A DNA stretch of 64,000 nucleotides. Source: Brevibacterium pigmentatum. GTDB taxonomy: Bacteria > Actinomycetota > Actinomycetes > Actinomycetales > Brevibacteriaceae. Made by a program: the position numbers and the translations under genes. The stretch is taken from contig NZ_CP050153.1 in assembly GCF_011617465.1 (NCBI RefSeq), positions 2,294,001-2,358,000 on the forward strand, given 5' to 3'. This document shows positions 45,580 to 54,806 of this stretch, one piece after another. The first letter of the stretch is position 1. Each line of letters begins with the position of its first letter. Under the pieces are notes generated by a model. It was given only the letters and a program-made list of their open reading frames with translations. It had not been told where the DNA came from and searched no databases.

Positions 45580-46552
45580 GGGAGTTCTCCTTAATCGGCA
45601 CGAGGCCGGAGTGTTCAGCGATGCGGAAGAGTCCGGTGGCGGCCGCGCGTGGATCCGCGCTGATCGTCTCTCGGCCCGCTCGGTGCAGTGCGCGGGTGTA
45701 GCGCTTTGTCAGATCTGTGGTCCCGCAGACGACGACGGGGGCGCTCGACTCAGCGACCACGGTGAGCTGGTGAGCCACCTCGGCGCCGATGAGCATTCCC
45801 GAGAGGTAGTCGTTGATCTCTTCGGCGCGCAGGCGTCCGTTCAGGGCCCAGGTTCGGGCCGAGAAGATTGAGGACGTCAATGCGGCGGGGTTGTCGCCTC
45901 CGACGTTCAGTCCCCAATCGAAGGCCTTGGAGTGGAAGCCCGCGGTGGGTTCAGCGAGGCGGCTGAGGATTGATGACGTGCTGAGCAGGCCGAAGAGCTC
46001 TCCGCTCATCGAGGTGGTGAAGTCGGTGACTCGTTGTCGGTGGCAGCTCACCCATTTGGTATGGGTACCAGGGAGGATCACCGTGCTGGGTTCGTCCTCT
46101 TCTTCGCCGAGGAGGCCGAGCAGTTGGGTCTCTTCCCCGCGGATGACGTCGGGAGCGGTCGCCTCGGTCGGGGTTTTCTGCAGGCCGGGAACGATGTGGA
46201 GGTCACCCGTCGTCAGGTTGACCGTCGTCAGTTCCCCGCCCATGTCGCTGAGGTCGGTGGGCAATTCGAGGTAGCCCGCCTCGGCGACACCCTGTGTTGA
46301 GCCGATCATTCCGCAGGCGAACATCGGCAGGGGGCCGTAGCTGGTGAGCCAATCACCGGCCGCGGTTTCAGCGATTCGGGAGAAGTCGCCTCGGAGGTCC
46401 GCGGTGTCGGAGCTGACGGCCATGATGCCGTCGGAACCATTGCGTTCTGCGAGGACCTGTCCGTCGCTGCCGATGAGGAAAGCTCTCAGCGAGCTCGTTC
46501 CCCAGTCGAGGCCGATCATCTGTGGGGCCTCGGGTGGTGCCAGATTTGCCAT
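45572..46552 (-). CDS. dgoK: 2-dehydro-3-deoxygalactonokinase
   Basis: A 326-residue sugar-acid kinase that phosphorylates 2-dehydro-3-deoxygalactonate. GLDWGTSSLRAF near the N-terminus is the phosphate loop of the family. GMIGSTQGVAEAGY and LPGTHTKWV are further conserved blocks. It is the first gene of the dgo operon and faces the IclR regulator gene. I took the ATG at 46552 rather than a GTG nine codons upstream, because the upstream codons overlap a repeat that looks like an operator. Confidence 0.92.
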   Translation of the reverse strand: MANLAPPEAPQMIGLDWGTSSLRAFLIGSDGQVLAERNGSDGIMAVSSDTADLRGDFSRIAETAAGDWLTSYGPLPMFACGMIGSTQGVAEAGYLELPTDLSDMGGELTTVNLTTGDLHIVPGLQKTPTEATAPDVIRGEETQLLGLLGEEEDEPSTVILPGTHTKWVSCHRQRVTDFTTSMSGELFGLLSTSSILSRLAEPTAGFHSKAFDWGLNVGGDNPAALTSSIFSARTWALNGRLRAEEINDYLSGMLIGAEVAHQLTVVAESSAPVVVCGTTDLTKRYTRALHRAGRETISADPRAAATGLFRIAEHSGLVPIKENSHA

Positions 46553-46557
46553 AAGAG

Positions 46558-46609
46558 CCACTATGGGCACGTGTTCCACTATGCGCCACCGGTGTCCCTA
46601 TATGTGGGA
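46558..46609. promoter_or_regulatory. Candidate operator between dgoK and the IclR gene
   Basis: CCACTATG occurs twice (46558-46565 and 46576-46583), 18 bases apart, just before the dgoK start. A small palindrome TCCC-TATATGT-GGGA follows at 46595-46609. Only 76 bases separate the two divergent genes, so a shared IclR-type operator is expected here. Which element is bound is not known. Confidence 0.45.
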
Positions 46610-46628
46610 TGGGTGACATACTGGGGTG

Positions 46629-47429
46629 ATGATCGAGGATTCTGGAACTGTTATCGGCGAAGCCATCCCGCAGGGCACTCAGACCCTGGCCAGAGGGCTG
46701 CAGATCGTCAGCGCCGTGGCTCATGGCTCGACGACGCTGAAGTCGATCGTTGATTCGACGGGTATCGGTCGGTCAAGTGCACACAGGATGATCCAGCTGT
46801 TGGTGCAGATGGGGTATCTGCGGCATGGGTCGCCAGGAGAGTTTCGGCTCGGGCCGACGCTGATCGAGTATGGTTTCACCGCACTCAATCAGGATCCGCT
46901 GCCGGTCGTAGCCAGGGAAAGCCTAGAGGCGTTGGCTGAACGGACTCAGGACACGATCCATCTCTCGGTCGAGGATGGTGAGTCGGTGCTCTATCTCCAC
47001 AAAATTCCGGGCACACGTGGAGCGGAGATGCGATCACGTATTGGCCACCGGATGCCGATGACTCGCACTGGTGTCGGCAAGGCGCTGTTGCTTGGGCAGT
47101 ATGACCGGTGGGAGCGTTTGTTCGTTGCAGAGAACCTTGGTGCGGACTCCGCTGCGGTGGATGCATTCGTCAAGCGGATGCAGGGCTACACCCGAGACGG
47201 AGCCTCACTCGATCTCGAGGAGAATGAGCCGGGGATCCGGTGTGTGGCTGCTCCGGTTCGGGACGGCAGCGGAGACATCGTCGCCGGAATTTCACTGTCG
47301 GCGACGCGTCCCTTCATGCCGAAGGATCGGATGCAGGCGTTGGTGCCGGTGATGAAGGCTGCGGCGAAAGAGATCTCGGTGAAGTTGGGGTATGGCGCCG
47401 ATCGCGACCGGCTAGGCGGTCGCAACTAA
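46629..47429 (+). CDS. IclR-family regulator of the galactonate operon
   Basis: A 266-residue IclR protein. The N-terminal winged helix has LARGLQIVSAVAHGSTTLKS and GIGRSSAHRMIQLLVQMGYL. The C-terminal effector domain shows GHRMPMTRTGVGKALL and CVAAPVRDGSGDIVAGISLS. It is divergent from dgoK and probably controls the dgo genes in response to galactonate or 2-dehydro-3-deoxygalactonate. Start is the ATG at 46629; a GTG one codon earlier is also possible. Confidence 0.9.
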   Translation: MIEDSGTVIGEAIPQGTQTLARGLQIVSAVAHGSTTLKSIVDSTGIGRSSAHRMIQLLVQMGYLRHGSPGEFRLGPTLIEYGFTALNQDPLPVVARESLEALAERTQDTIHLSVEDGESVLYLHKIPGTRGAEMRSRIGHRMPMTRTGVGKALLLGQYDRWERLFVAENLGADSAAVDAFVKRMQGYTRDGASLDLEENEPGIRCVAAPVRDGSGDIVAGISLSATRPFMPKDRMQALVPVMKAAAKEISVKLGYGADRDRLGGRN

Positions 47430-47439
47430 TGCGGGCCCC

Positions 47440-47615
47440 GCAATTCTTGTAGGTCGGTCGATGACGACGCTGAACGCTGGTCGATGACCGCCACGATGCC
47501 CGCGGTACCTCCGGGTTGCTCTTCTTTGGAATCACCATCTTGAACCGCCGAGCCCGCAGATACTCACGGGGCGCTCTGACCCCATCAGCGCGGTCGGCCA
47601 GCACAGATTCCAAAA
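47440..47615 (-). pseudogene. Remnant of an IS5-type transposase
   Basis: On the minus strand, VLADRADGVRAPREYL and RARRFKMVIPKKSN resemble the ADKAYSSRAIREYLRRR and VIPxxS block near the second catalytic Asp of IS5-family transposases. The rest of the gene is missing and the frame is lost on the 3' side. It lies in the short gap between the IclR gene and the AbgT gene. Identification rests on about 30 residues. Confidence 0.45.
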
Positions 47616-49232
47616 TCAGTGAAGAACAACCCCGGGGCCAAGCGGAATGCCCAGCAAATACCACACGCAGAAGAAGAGACCCCAGCCAATGAGGATCGCG
47701 AGCGAAAGCGGAACCGTGAAGGCCATGAGTGTGCCGATCCCCGCGTCCTTACGATATCGCTGAACGAATCCGAGCGCGAGGACGAAATAGGCGCTCATCG
47801 GTGTCACGGCATTCGTCACTGAGTCTCCGATCATGAACGACACCATAGCGGCCTCAGGGCGAACACCGTAGTACATCATCATCGGTACGAGGATGGGCGC
47901 AAAAATCGCCCACATCGCCGAACCACTCGTCACGATCATATTGACAAACGCCACTCCGACGATGATGACAATGAGCACGACCAGGTGTGGGGCCTCGAGC
48001 CTCTGGAGCAGATCTGCGCCGTTGACTGTAAGTACCGAGCCGATTCCTGTCCAGCTGAAGTATGCAAGAAATTGGGCCACGGCGAAGAAGAGGACAATGA
48101 CGGGCGCTAGATTGATCACACCCGCGATCATCGCGTCAGGAACAGCTCTGAGAGTGGTGAATGCTTTGGTGCTGTATCCGTAGACGATCCCCGCCAGAGT
48201 GAAGAAGAGAGAGATGAAGATCGCGATGTTATCGAGGACCATCGATTCGACCAGCGGCTGGCCGGATTCGATGAATGGTGAGTCCGGCAGCAGCAGGATG
48301 ACGACCACTGCGCCGATGAAGACCACTCCGGCTGCCGTTGCCCGCAACAGGCCGTGAGTCTGGCTGTTGTCGAGAGAAATCGACTCGGTGCGCTCCTCCA
48401 CGGGTCGACCGTGTCCGGTGGCTTCACTGGCGGTGGCTTCGCTGTCGGCATTTCCACCGTCGTTCGCGGCTTCTTCTGCCGGGGCCTTGAAGTCCTCTCG
48501 GCGTGCGAGCACGAGTTCCACGACCAGGGTGATGATCACGGCGAGAAGCAGCGACGAGGTGGCCGAGAAGAAATAGGTTGCTACCGGTGTGATCGAAGCG
48601 CTCGAGTCGACTGTCCGGGCCGCAGCCGACGCCAGCGAAGAGCGGATCGCATCGGAGGGAGTGACAAGTGGACTCGCATTGAAACCGGCGGATACAGATG
48701 CGTAAGCCACCATCACGCCGAGAACTGGGCTCCGTCCCGCAGCCTTGAAGGCCATCGCTCCCAACGGGATCATCACCAAGTAGGCCGCATCGCCCATGAT
48801 GTGGGCGATCATTCCGCTGAAGGCGATCGCGAAAGTCACCCACCGTTTGGGCAACCTGATGATCGTCAGCCGGATGAGGGCTTCGAGCACGCCACTCTTC
48901 TCAGCGACGCTCACACCGAGTAGGACCACGAGCACGACCGCCAGGGGCGGGAAGGATGCGAAATTGTCCAGCGCCGATTCGATGGCGTACTTGAGACCAT
49001 CGGTCGACAGCAGGTTTTTGACCTCGACGACCTCATTGGACTCGGGCAGCGTCACTGAGACACCGGCCGCCGAGAGCACCCAGCTGACGATGCCGAGCAG
49101 CAGAGCCATGATCCAGAACAGCCAGAACGGGTGCGGAAGCAGATTTCCGATCCGCTCGATGAAGCCGATCGCTCGATACAGCAGTGGGAGTCGCTCCGGC
49201 GCAATGGGTTCGGCGGTGATTCGTGAAGTCAT
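47616..49232 (-). CDS. AbgT-family transporter
   Basis: A 538-residue membrane protein with about 11 or 12 helices. LLPHPFWLFWIMALLLG at the start, GMIAHIMGDAAYLVMIPLGA, AGFNASPLVTPSDAI and SGSAMWAIFAPILVPMMMYYG are typical of AbgT proteins. These move p-aminobenzoyl-glutamate or related aromatic-amino acid conjugates, and some export sulfonamides. It is the last gene of a three-gene operon, 30 bases after the FAD oxidoreductase. This suggests uptake of an amino acid-like or dipeptide-like substrate. A cytosolic loop of about 45 residues (235-280) is unusually acidic. Confidence 0.9.
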   Translation of the reverse strand: MTSRITAEPIAPERLPLLYRAIGFIERIGNLLPHPFWLFWIMALLLGIVSWVLSAAGVSVTLPESNEVVEVKNLLSTDGLKYAIESALDNFASFPPLAVVLVVLLGVSVAEKSGVLEALIRLTIIRLPKRWVTFAIAFSGMIAHIMGDAAYLVMIPLGAMAFKAAGRSPVLGVMVAYASVSAGFNASPLVTPSDAIRSSLASAAARTVDSSASITPVATYFFSATSSLLLAVIITLVVELVLARREDFKAPAEEAANDGGNADSEATASEATGHGRPVEERTESISLDNSQTHGLLRATAAGVVFIGAVVVILLLPDSPFIESGQPLVESMVLDNIAIFISLFFTLAGIVYGYSTKAFTTLRAVPDAMIAGVINLAPVIVLFFAVAQFLAYFSWTGIGSVLTVNGADLLQRLEAPHLVVLIVIIVGVAFVNMIVTSGSAMWAIFAPILVPMMMYYGVRPEAAMVSFMIGDSVTNAVTPMSAYFVLALGFVQRYRKDAGIGTLMAFTVPLSLAILIGWGLFFCVWYLLGIPLGPGVVLH

Positions 49233-49262
49233 CGGTCTCCTTTGATCGACATGAAAGTGGTG

Positions 49263-50423
49263 TTATTGATCGCCGAGCTGCAGTGGCGGGCCCAGGTGGC
49301 CGACGGTCGCCGTGGCATATTTGAACCGGGTCGGGCGGAAATTCTCAAGCAAGTCCTGTTGGCTGTCGGCGACGAGCTCCTCGGCAGCCAGACGGCCGAG
49401 CAGCGGGCCAAGCGTGATCCCGCTGTGAGTGACGAGGCAGTAGGTACGAGATAGCCCCGCCGCGAATCCGGCGATCGTGAAACCGTCGGCAGGCAGGGAC
49501 CGATAGCTCACGCGAAGGTCGATCAGGCTGGGCGTTGAATCGTTGGTCACCGCAGTGAATCTCTCTGCCATTTCCTTGGCAAATGGTCCTTCGTTAGTTG
49601 GTGGGGCGGCAGGGTCGACTTGCGGGTTGAGGTCGAGAGCCTGGACGACGATCGTTCCGTCCTCCCCCGGTCGCAGATTCAGCTCGGGCGTGTGCACGAC
49701 TGCCTTCACCCGCGTCGAGTTCGTCTTCACATAGCCGAGGAGACCCGTCACCGCAGATCCCCGACCAATCTCATCGTTCATCGGAGTCTCGAATCCTGAG
49801 GCTTGAGCCAGCGCCTGCGTCCAGCGTCCTGTGGCGAGCACGACTCGATCTGCTGAGAGCACACGTCCGTCGCCGAGGTGGACCTCGACTTGAGCGCCAC
49901 CTTCGTCCACCTCGGTGACTGTTCCTCTGACCAGCTTCGCGCCATGTTCGACAGCGTGTGCACGAAGGTTGTGCAGCAGCTGTTCGGTGACCACATATCC
50001 TTCTGATGGAAAATGCGCGATCAGTTCGATGTTCTCAGGAACTGAGATGTCTCCGGCGATCTCGCTTACGCGATCGGCTGAGAGCAGCTCTGATGGATAT
50101 CCGAGCTCGCTGAGGCGAGCGATCTTTTCCTCCAGTTTCGGTGCCTGGCGCGCATCGGCCATCTGCAGTCCGCTCGATCGATGGTACGTGCGCGGCCCCG
50201 GCAGAGTGTCGGCGAGTCGGGAGTGCTCTTTCATTCCGGCGATATTGAGTTCGTGATAAGCGGGGTCGAGTTTTCCATTGGCGTTCGTCCAGGCGAAGCT
50301 CGTGCCGGAGGTGCCGGCACCCAGGTCTCGAGCATCGACGAGCGTGACGTCGGCACCTGACATGACCAGATTGTCGGCGGTGCTGAGCCCGAGCATCCCC
50401 GAGCCGATGACGATGATGTGCAT
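49263..50423 (-). CDS. FAD-dependent oxidoreductase, D-amino acid/glycine oxidase (DadA-like) family
   Basis: A 386-residue DAO-family flavoenzyme. IIVIGSGMLGLSTADNL is the FAD-binding Rossmann turn, followed by VTLVDARDLGAGTSG. The C-terminal LSRTYCLVTHSGITLGPLLG closes the FAD site, as in DadA and glycine oxidase. It probably oxidises an amine or D-amino acid. It lies 26 bases after the GntR gene and 30 before the transporter gene. The amidohydrolase diverging from this operon could once have supplied its substrate. Confidence 0.9.
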   Translation of the reverse strand: MHIIVIGSGMLGLSTADNLVMSGADVTLVDARDLGAGTSGTSFAWTNANGKLDPAYHELNIAGMKEHSRLADTLPGPRTYHRSSGLQMADARQAPKLEEKIARLSELGYPSELLSADRVSEIAGDISVPENIELIAHFPSEGYVVTEQLLHNLRAHAVEHGAKLVRGTVTEVDEGGAQVEVHLGDGRVLSADRVVLATGRWTQALAQASGFETPMNDEIGRGSAVTGLLGYVKTNSTRVKAVVHTPELNLRPGEDGTIVVQALDLNPQVDPAAPPTNEGPFAKEMAERFTAVTNDSTPSLIDLRVSYRSLPADGFTIAGFAAGLSRTYCLVTHSGITLGPLLGRLAAEELVADSQQDLLENFRPTRFKYATATVGHLGPPLQLGDQ

Positions 50424-50449
50424 ATGAGGTCCTCTGTATTCGTTCGTTG

Positions 50450-51154
50450 TCAGTTGGCGGGCAGTTCGATGAAGAATTCGGAGGTCCCCGGTCGGACCAA
50501 GGTTGCTGTCGTCTCCAGCACTTGGTCGTCTGGTGCACGCAGCTCACGGCGACGCCTCAGAGCCGGTGTTCCCGACTCGCACGTGAGCAGTTGGGCTTCA
50601 CGGTCACTGACTAGTGTCGGCTCCAGATAGACGCGAATAGTATCCACTTCGACTTCACGAGACTGCAGGTGGTCGAGGATGACGAGGTCTTCGAGCTTCT
50701 GGCGAAGGATCGTCGGGGCAGCGGAGAACAGGATGACGTGTGTCTCCAACGCATGCGGACGATCGAGAGCATCGAACTTCAGACGGACGATTTCGGTGAC
50801 TGCGGTGTCGGCCTCAACTCCGGGAAGCGGCAGCACCGCGTCGGAAGCGACGGTCACCTGGGCCGAGAGCACCTCGTGCCGTCCGGGCCCTCCGTGACGG
50901 GCCACGGCCGGGTTGGTGAACGACAGCAGATTGATCTGCTTCCGCGAGGTCGCGACAAATGTCCCGCGTCCCTTCTGGCGTACGACGACCCCATCGGCGG
51001 CAAGCTCGTTGAGAGCTCGTTGCGCCGTCGGCCGACTCACCGAGTACCGCGTGCAGAGTTCATTCTCGCTGGGGAGTTTCGCTCCTTCAGGAAGTTCTCC
51101 TGAGCGGATCTGCCGTTGGAGGTCTCGCTGAATGCTCCGAAACAAATCGTCCAT
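50450..51154 (-). CDS. GntR-family regulator with UTRA effector domain (HutC type)
   Basis: A 234-residue regulator. The N-terminal winged helix contains GAKLPSENELCTRYSVSRPT and GVVVRQKGRGTFV. The rest is a UTRA ligand-binding domain with VTEIVRLKFDALDRP and ETHVILFSAA. It is the first gene of the operon with the oxidoreductase and AbgT genes and faces the broken amidohydrolase gene. It probably represses both directions. I chose the ATG at 51154 (MDDLFRSIQ); five codons upstream overlap the operator-like sequence. Confidence 0.9.
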   Translation of the reverse strand: MDDLFRSIQRDLQRQIRSGELPEGAKLPSENELCTRYSVSRPTAQRALNELAADGVVVRQKGRGTFVATSRKQINLLSFTNPAVARHGGPGRHEVLSAQVTVASDAVLPLPGVEADTAVTEIVRLKFDALDRPHALETHVILFSAAPTILRQKLEDLVILDHLQSREVEVDTIRVYLEPTLVSDREAQLLTCESGTPALRRRRELRAPDDQVLETTATLVRPGTSEFFIELPAN

Positions 51155-51157
51155 AGG

Positions 51158-51181
51158 TTGACAATACATCTATACACTTGT
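51158..51181. promoter_or_regulatory. Candidate GntR/HutC operator over a promoter
   Basis: ACAATACATCTATACACTTG plus one T (51161-51181) has matching ACAA/TTGT ends and a TGTATAGATGTAT centre, similar to HutC-type sites. TTGACA at 51158-51163 on the plus strand could be the -35 of the divergent amidohydrolase gene. The site lies four bases upstream of the gntR start, so autoregulation is likely. Confidence 0.5.
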
Positions 51182-51435
51182 CCTAACAAGCTGAGATTCA
51201 AAAGAGACGGAACATCGTTACCCAATGTCTGGCAGCACCGTCTTTGCAACGACGAGAGCTTTAGCGCAGCCTCACGGCTGACCACCGATTTGGCCGCGTA
51301 CGAGTTCGGAATGAGAACGAGTTCTGTCTGGCGAGCTCATAGTGCTGACCAGCGAATACTCGGATAGTGTGAATTGAATCGAACATCTCAAAGACGAGTG
51401 CGCCGATCAATTCCGAGATCCTTAGGAGACCACCG

Positions 51436-52942
51436 ATGACGTTTGGATCCCCAGCTCAAACCCCTGCCACCGACAGAGCATCAGGCACCGGACCATTCGA
51501 CACACTCATCCTCCGAGACGTCATGATCGTCGACGGCACTGGAGCCGCACCGTACGGTCCCGCAGACATCGTGGTAAACGGAGACCGGATCACCGGAATC
51601 TGGGAACCGAACGGTGCGAGCGGCCTCACCGAACGTCCCTCGATCGACGGCGCCGAAGTCATGAACCTCGACTGCGCCTACGTCATGCCAGGATTCATCG
51701 ACTCCCACGCCCACATCGGCAAACCCGAGCAGGCACCGAGCGCCGACTACGTCTACAAGCTCTGGCTCGGCCACGGCGTGACCAGCATCCGCGAACTCGG
51801 CGCCTTCAACGGCCTCGATTGGACCCTGAACGAAGCCCGCCGCGCCGAAGCCAACGAGATCGCGGCCCCGCGCCTGCACGTCTACCCCGCCCTGCGCGCC
51901 GGAACCCTCACCGGGCCCACCCCGGTCACCGCCGACGCAGCAACGGCATGGGTCGGCGAGGTCGCCGACCGCGGTGCAAAAGGCGTGAAGTTCTTCGGCA
52001 CCTCCCCCCACCGTGTTCGGAGCCGCCGTCGAAGCGGCACAGGCACGTGGTCTGCGAACCGCCTGCCACCACGACCAACGTCGGGCCGCGCAGGTCAACG
52101 CGCTGACCTCTGCTAGATGGGGACTGAACAGCATCGAACACTGGTACGGCATCCCCGAGGCGATGTTCCGCGACCGTACCCTCCAGCACGTGCCCACCGA
52201 CTACAACCACAACAGCGAACCCCAGCGCTTCAGCCAAGGTGCACACCTGTGGCTGCAGACCGCCGAACGTGGCAGCGCCGCCTGGCAGGAGACGCTCGAC
52301 GAACTCCTCGAACTCGGCACCGCACTGAGTCCGACCTTCAACATCTACATCGGGTCCCGCGATGCAGCCCGCGTGCGCACCTCTGAATGGCACTCCGAGT
52401 TCACTTCCCCCACCCTGTGGGAGTTTTTCCAACCTTCGGCCGACAAGCACGGCTCTTATATGGGCGACTGGACGAGCGAGGACGAGATCGCCTGGCGCCA
52501 CGCCTACGTCAAATGGATGTCCTTCGTCAACGATTTTAAGAACCTCGGCGGCCTGGTCACGGCCGGCTCGGATTCGGGCTTCATCTACAAGGTCTTCGGC
52601 TTCGGACTCATCGAAGAACTCGAACTCCTCCTCGAAGCAGGCTTCCACCCCCTCGAAGTCGTCCGCGCCGCCACACTGAACAGCGCCGTGCTTCTCGGCA
52701 TCGACGACGAACTCGGTTCCGTCGAACCCGGCAAGATCGCCGACCTGCTCATCGTCAAGGACAACCCGCTGAGTAACTTCAAGGTCCTCTACGGCCACGG
52801 CCACCTACGCGCCGAGGAATCCGGCCTCAACCGCGTCGGCGGTGTCGACTTCACCCTGCGCTCCGGCATCGTCTACGACGCCCGGGAACTGCGCAACGAC
52901 GTGAAGGCCATGGTCGCCGAGGAGAAGTCCGCCCAGAACTGA
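51436..52942 (+). pseudogene. Amidohydrolase-family gene with a frameshift in a C6 run
   Basis: The first frame (51436-52116) holds DVMIVDGTGAAPYGPADIVV, the metal-binding FIDSHAHIGKP and GVTSIRELGAF. It is in the expected frame to GVKFFGTSP. The second frame (52013-52942) continues with VFGAAVEAAQARGLRTACHH, SIEHWYGIP, TAGSDSGF and the closing GSVEPGKIADLLIVKDNPL. The switch coincides with six C at 52004-52009. Five C would restore one frame of about 500 residues. AGGAG precedes the ATG. The product would be a zinc-dependent amidase or peptidase-like enzyme. It could be a true mutation, a contingency tract or a sequencing error. Confidence 0.85.
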
Positions 52943-52956
52943 CCGCCATAGCTCGG

Positions 52957-52984
52957 CCCCGGCCGGACTCATGTCCGGCCGGGG
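52957..52984. terminator. Bidirectional terminator between converging genes
   Basis: CCCCGGCCGGAC, a TCAT loop, and GTCCGGCCGGGG form a perfect 12-bp stem. It lies 15 bases after the amidohydrolase stop and 24 bases before the stop of the converging DUF885 gene. There is no T run. Confidence 0.75.
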
Positions 52985-53008
52985 TCGACGTCTTCAGAGG
53001 CGAGGTCC

Positions 53009-54736
53009 TCAGTGACCGGCAGCCGCCTGAGTCTGTCGCTTAGCTGCTGCCGCCCGGATGTAAGCACGCACATGCGCCTGCAGCACGGTGAGCGGAACGC
53101 TGCCCATCCCGAGGACCGTGTCGTGGAAGTCCCTGATCGAGAAGTCTTCGCCCAGCGTCTCCTCGGCTTCCTGACGCAGCTGCTGAATCGTCAGCTGCCC
53201 GAGGTAGTAGGCCGTGGCCTGACCCGGCCAAGAGATGTACCGATCGATCTCCGTGACGATCTCATGTTCGGCGATCGCTGTGTTCTCCCGCAGGAAGTCC
53301 TGCGCCTGCTCCCGGCTCCATCCAAGCGCATGCATGCCCGGATCAACGACGAGGCGCACGGCTCGCCACATCTGGAACGACAGCATTCCCATGCGTTCGA
53401 ACGGTGTCTCATACATCCCCATCTCATCACCGAGCCGCTCGGTGTAGAGGCCCCAGCCCTCACCGAAGGCTGAGATATAGAGTCGCCGGAAGTCCTTCAG
53501 CTCGAGCTCCTCGGCCAGCGAGATCTGGAACGAATGGCCCGGCGCGGATTCGTGCAAGGTCAGTGACGGCAGCGAAAACAGCGGTCGGGCCGGCAGGTTG
53601 TACGTATTGAGCAGGTACCGGTCGGGAGCGCCGCGGCCGAACGTATCGAATTTCGCGATCTCCGCCGGTGTCTCCATGATCGCGAATCGCTGCTGTGGCA
53701 GCTGTCCGAAGTATTGGTGGACGACCCGGTCGAAGGCCTTGCACGTGTACGCGGCCTCGGCGAGCAGCTGACGCTTCGTCGTTGCATAGAAATGCGGGCT
53801 CGTGCGCATGAACTCGAACAGGCCCGGCAGGTCACCGGGATAGCCGAGCTCGGCAGCGACGTCGTCCATCTCCTCCCGGATCTTCTTCACTTCGACTTGT
53901 CCGATGTCGAAGATCTGCTGCGGGCTGAGCTCCGTCGTCGAATACTCCCTGATCTGCGACCGATAGAACTCGAGGCCGCCCGGCTGGTCCACCGCGGCGA
54001 TCGACTCCGGCAGGTTCGGCAGATACTCCGTGGTCAGGAAATCGAGCAGCTTCCGGTAGGCGGAAACGACTTCGGTCGAAAGGACATGCGCGGCCGCCTC
54101 GTGGAGCTCGGTGCGAACCTGCCCGGGTACGACCGGCGGGATCCGTCGAAACGGTCCGAAGAACGAGAGCTCGGTGACGTCCTCGGCTTCGGCGATGACC
54201 CGCACCGGTTCCTCCCGCCCACTCATACACACGCGTGCCGGACCGAAACCGCGCGCCACCCCGGCCCGCATATTCTCGATCTGTTGGTCGAAGTACCGAG
54301 GGATGTCGGCGAGCATGCGCAGATACGCTCTTGCCGACTCTGCATCCTCGAGCACCAGGCGATAGGCGTCGAAGGCCATCGAACGCCAGAACGCGGAATC
54401 CGCCGTCGCCGGACGCTCCCACATGCGGTTGCGCTGCGCCTCGACGAGAGTGGTCAGCTGCTGGTGGTAGACGTCGAAGTCGACTTTCTCGTCAGCACTG
54501 AGGTCAGCGGTTCTGAGCGCGTCGAGTTCGCCGAGGGTCTTCTCCCACATCTGCCGGCGACGCAGCTGCGCCTTCTCCGAAACATCGGGCAGGAAGTCGA
54601 CGACGGACGCTCGGTGCGACAGCGTCCCGAATTCGGCCTCCCTCCACGTCCATTCGGCGTCGATGATCTCGGCAAGCAGTCGGCTCGTCGCTGAGACCTC
54701 GGCACGGCCGTCGTGACGATCATGTTGTCTGGACAC
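53009..54736 (-). CDS. DUF885-family protein (putative zinc metallohydrolase)
   Basis: A 575-residue protein. The metal-binding LTLHESAPGHSFQ (HExxxGH) and AFGEGWGLYTERLG are the family hallmarks. The family resembles M32/M3-like metallopeptidases, and its substrates are poorly known. No signal peptide is visible, so it is probably cytosolic. The GTG at 54736 has AGGAG seven bases upstream; a frame extension of 21 codons beyond it has no ribosome site. It follows a truncated S10 peptidase gene by 70 bases on the same strand, so both may once have belonged to a peptide degradation unit. Confidence 0.88.
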   Translation of the reverse strand: MSRQHDRHDGRAEVSATSRLLAEIIDAEWTWREAEFGTLSHRASVVDFLPDVSEKAQLRRRQMWEKTLGELDALRTADLSADEKVDFDVYHQQLTTLVEAQRNRMWERPATADSAFWRSMAFDAYRLVLEDAESARAYLRMLADIPRYFDQQIENMRAGVARGFGPARVCMSGREEPVRVIAEAEDVTELSFFGPFRRIPPVVPGQVRTELHEAAAHVLSTEVVSAYRKLLDFLTTEYLPNLPESIAAVDQPGGLEFYRSQIREYSTTELSPQQIFDIGQVEVKKIREEMDDVAAELGYPGDLPGLFEFMRTSPHFYATTKRQLLAEAAYTCKAFDRVVHQYFGQLPQQRFAIMETPAEIAKFDTFGRGAPDRYLLNTYNLPARPLFSLPSLTLHESAPGHSFQISLAEELELKDFRRLYISAFGEGWGLYTERLGDEMGMYETPFERMGMLSFQMWRAVRLVVDPGMHALGWSREQAQDFLRENTAIAEHEIVTEIDRYISWPGQATAYYLGQLTIQQLRQEAEETLGEDFSIRDFHDTVLGMGSVPLTVLQAHVRAYIRAAAAKRQTQAAAGH

Positions 54737-54806
54737 TTGAGCACTCCTGTTCTCGATGGGGATCGGTTCGGTATCGTACGGCCCGACGACGGGCCGCACA
54801 GCTGAC

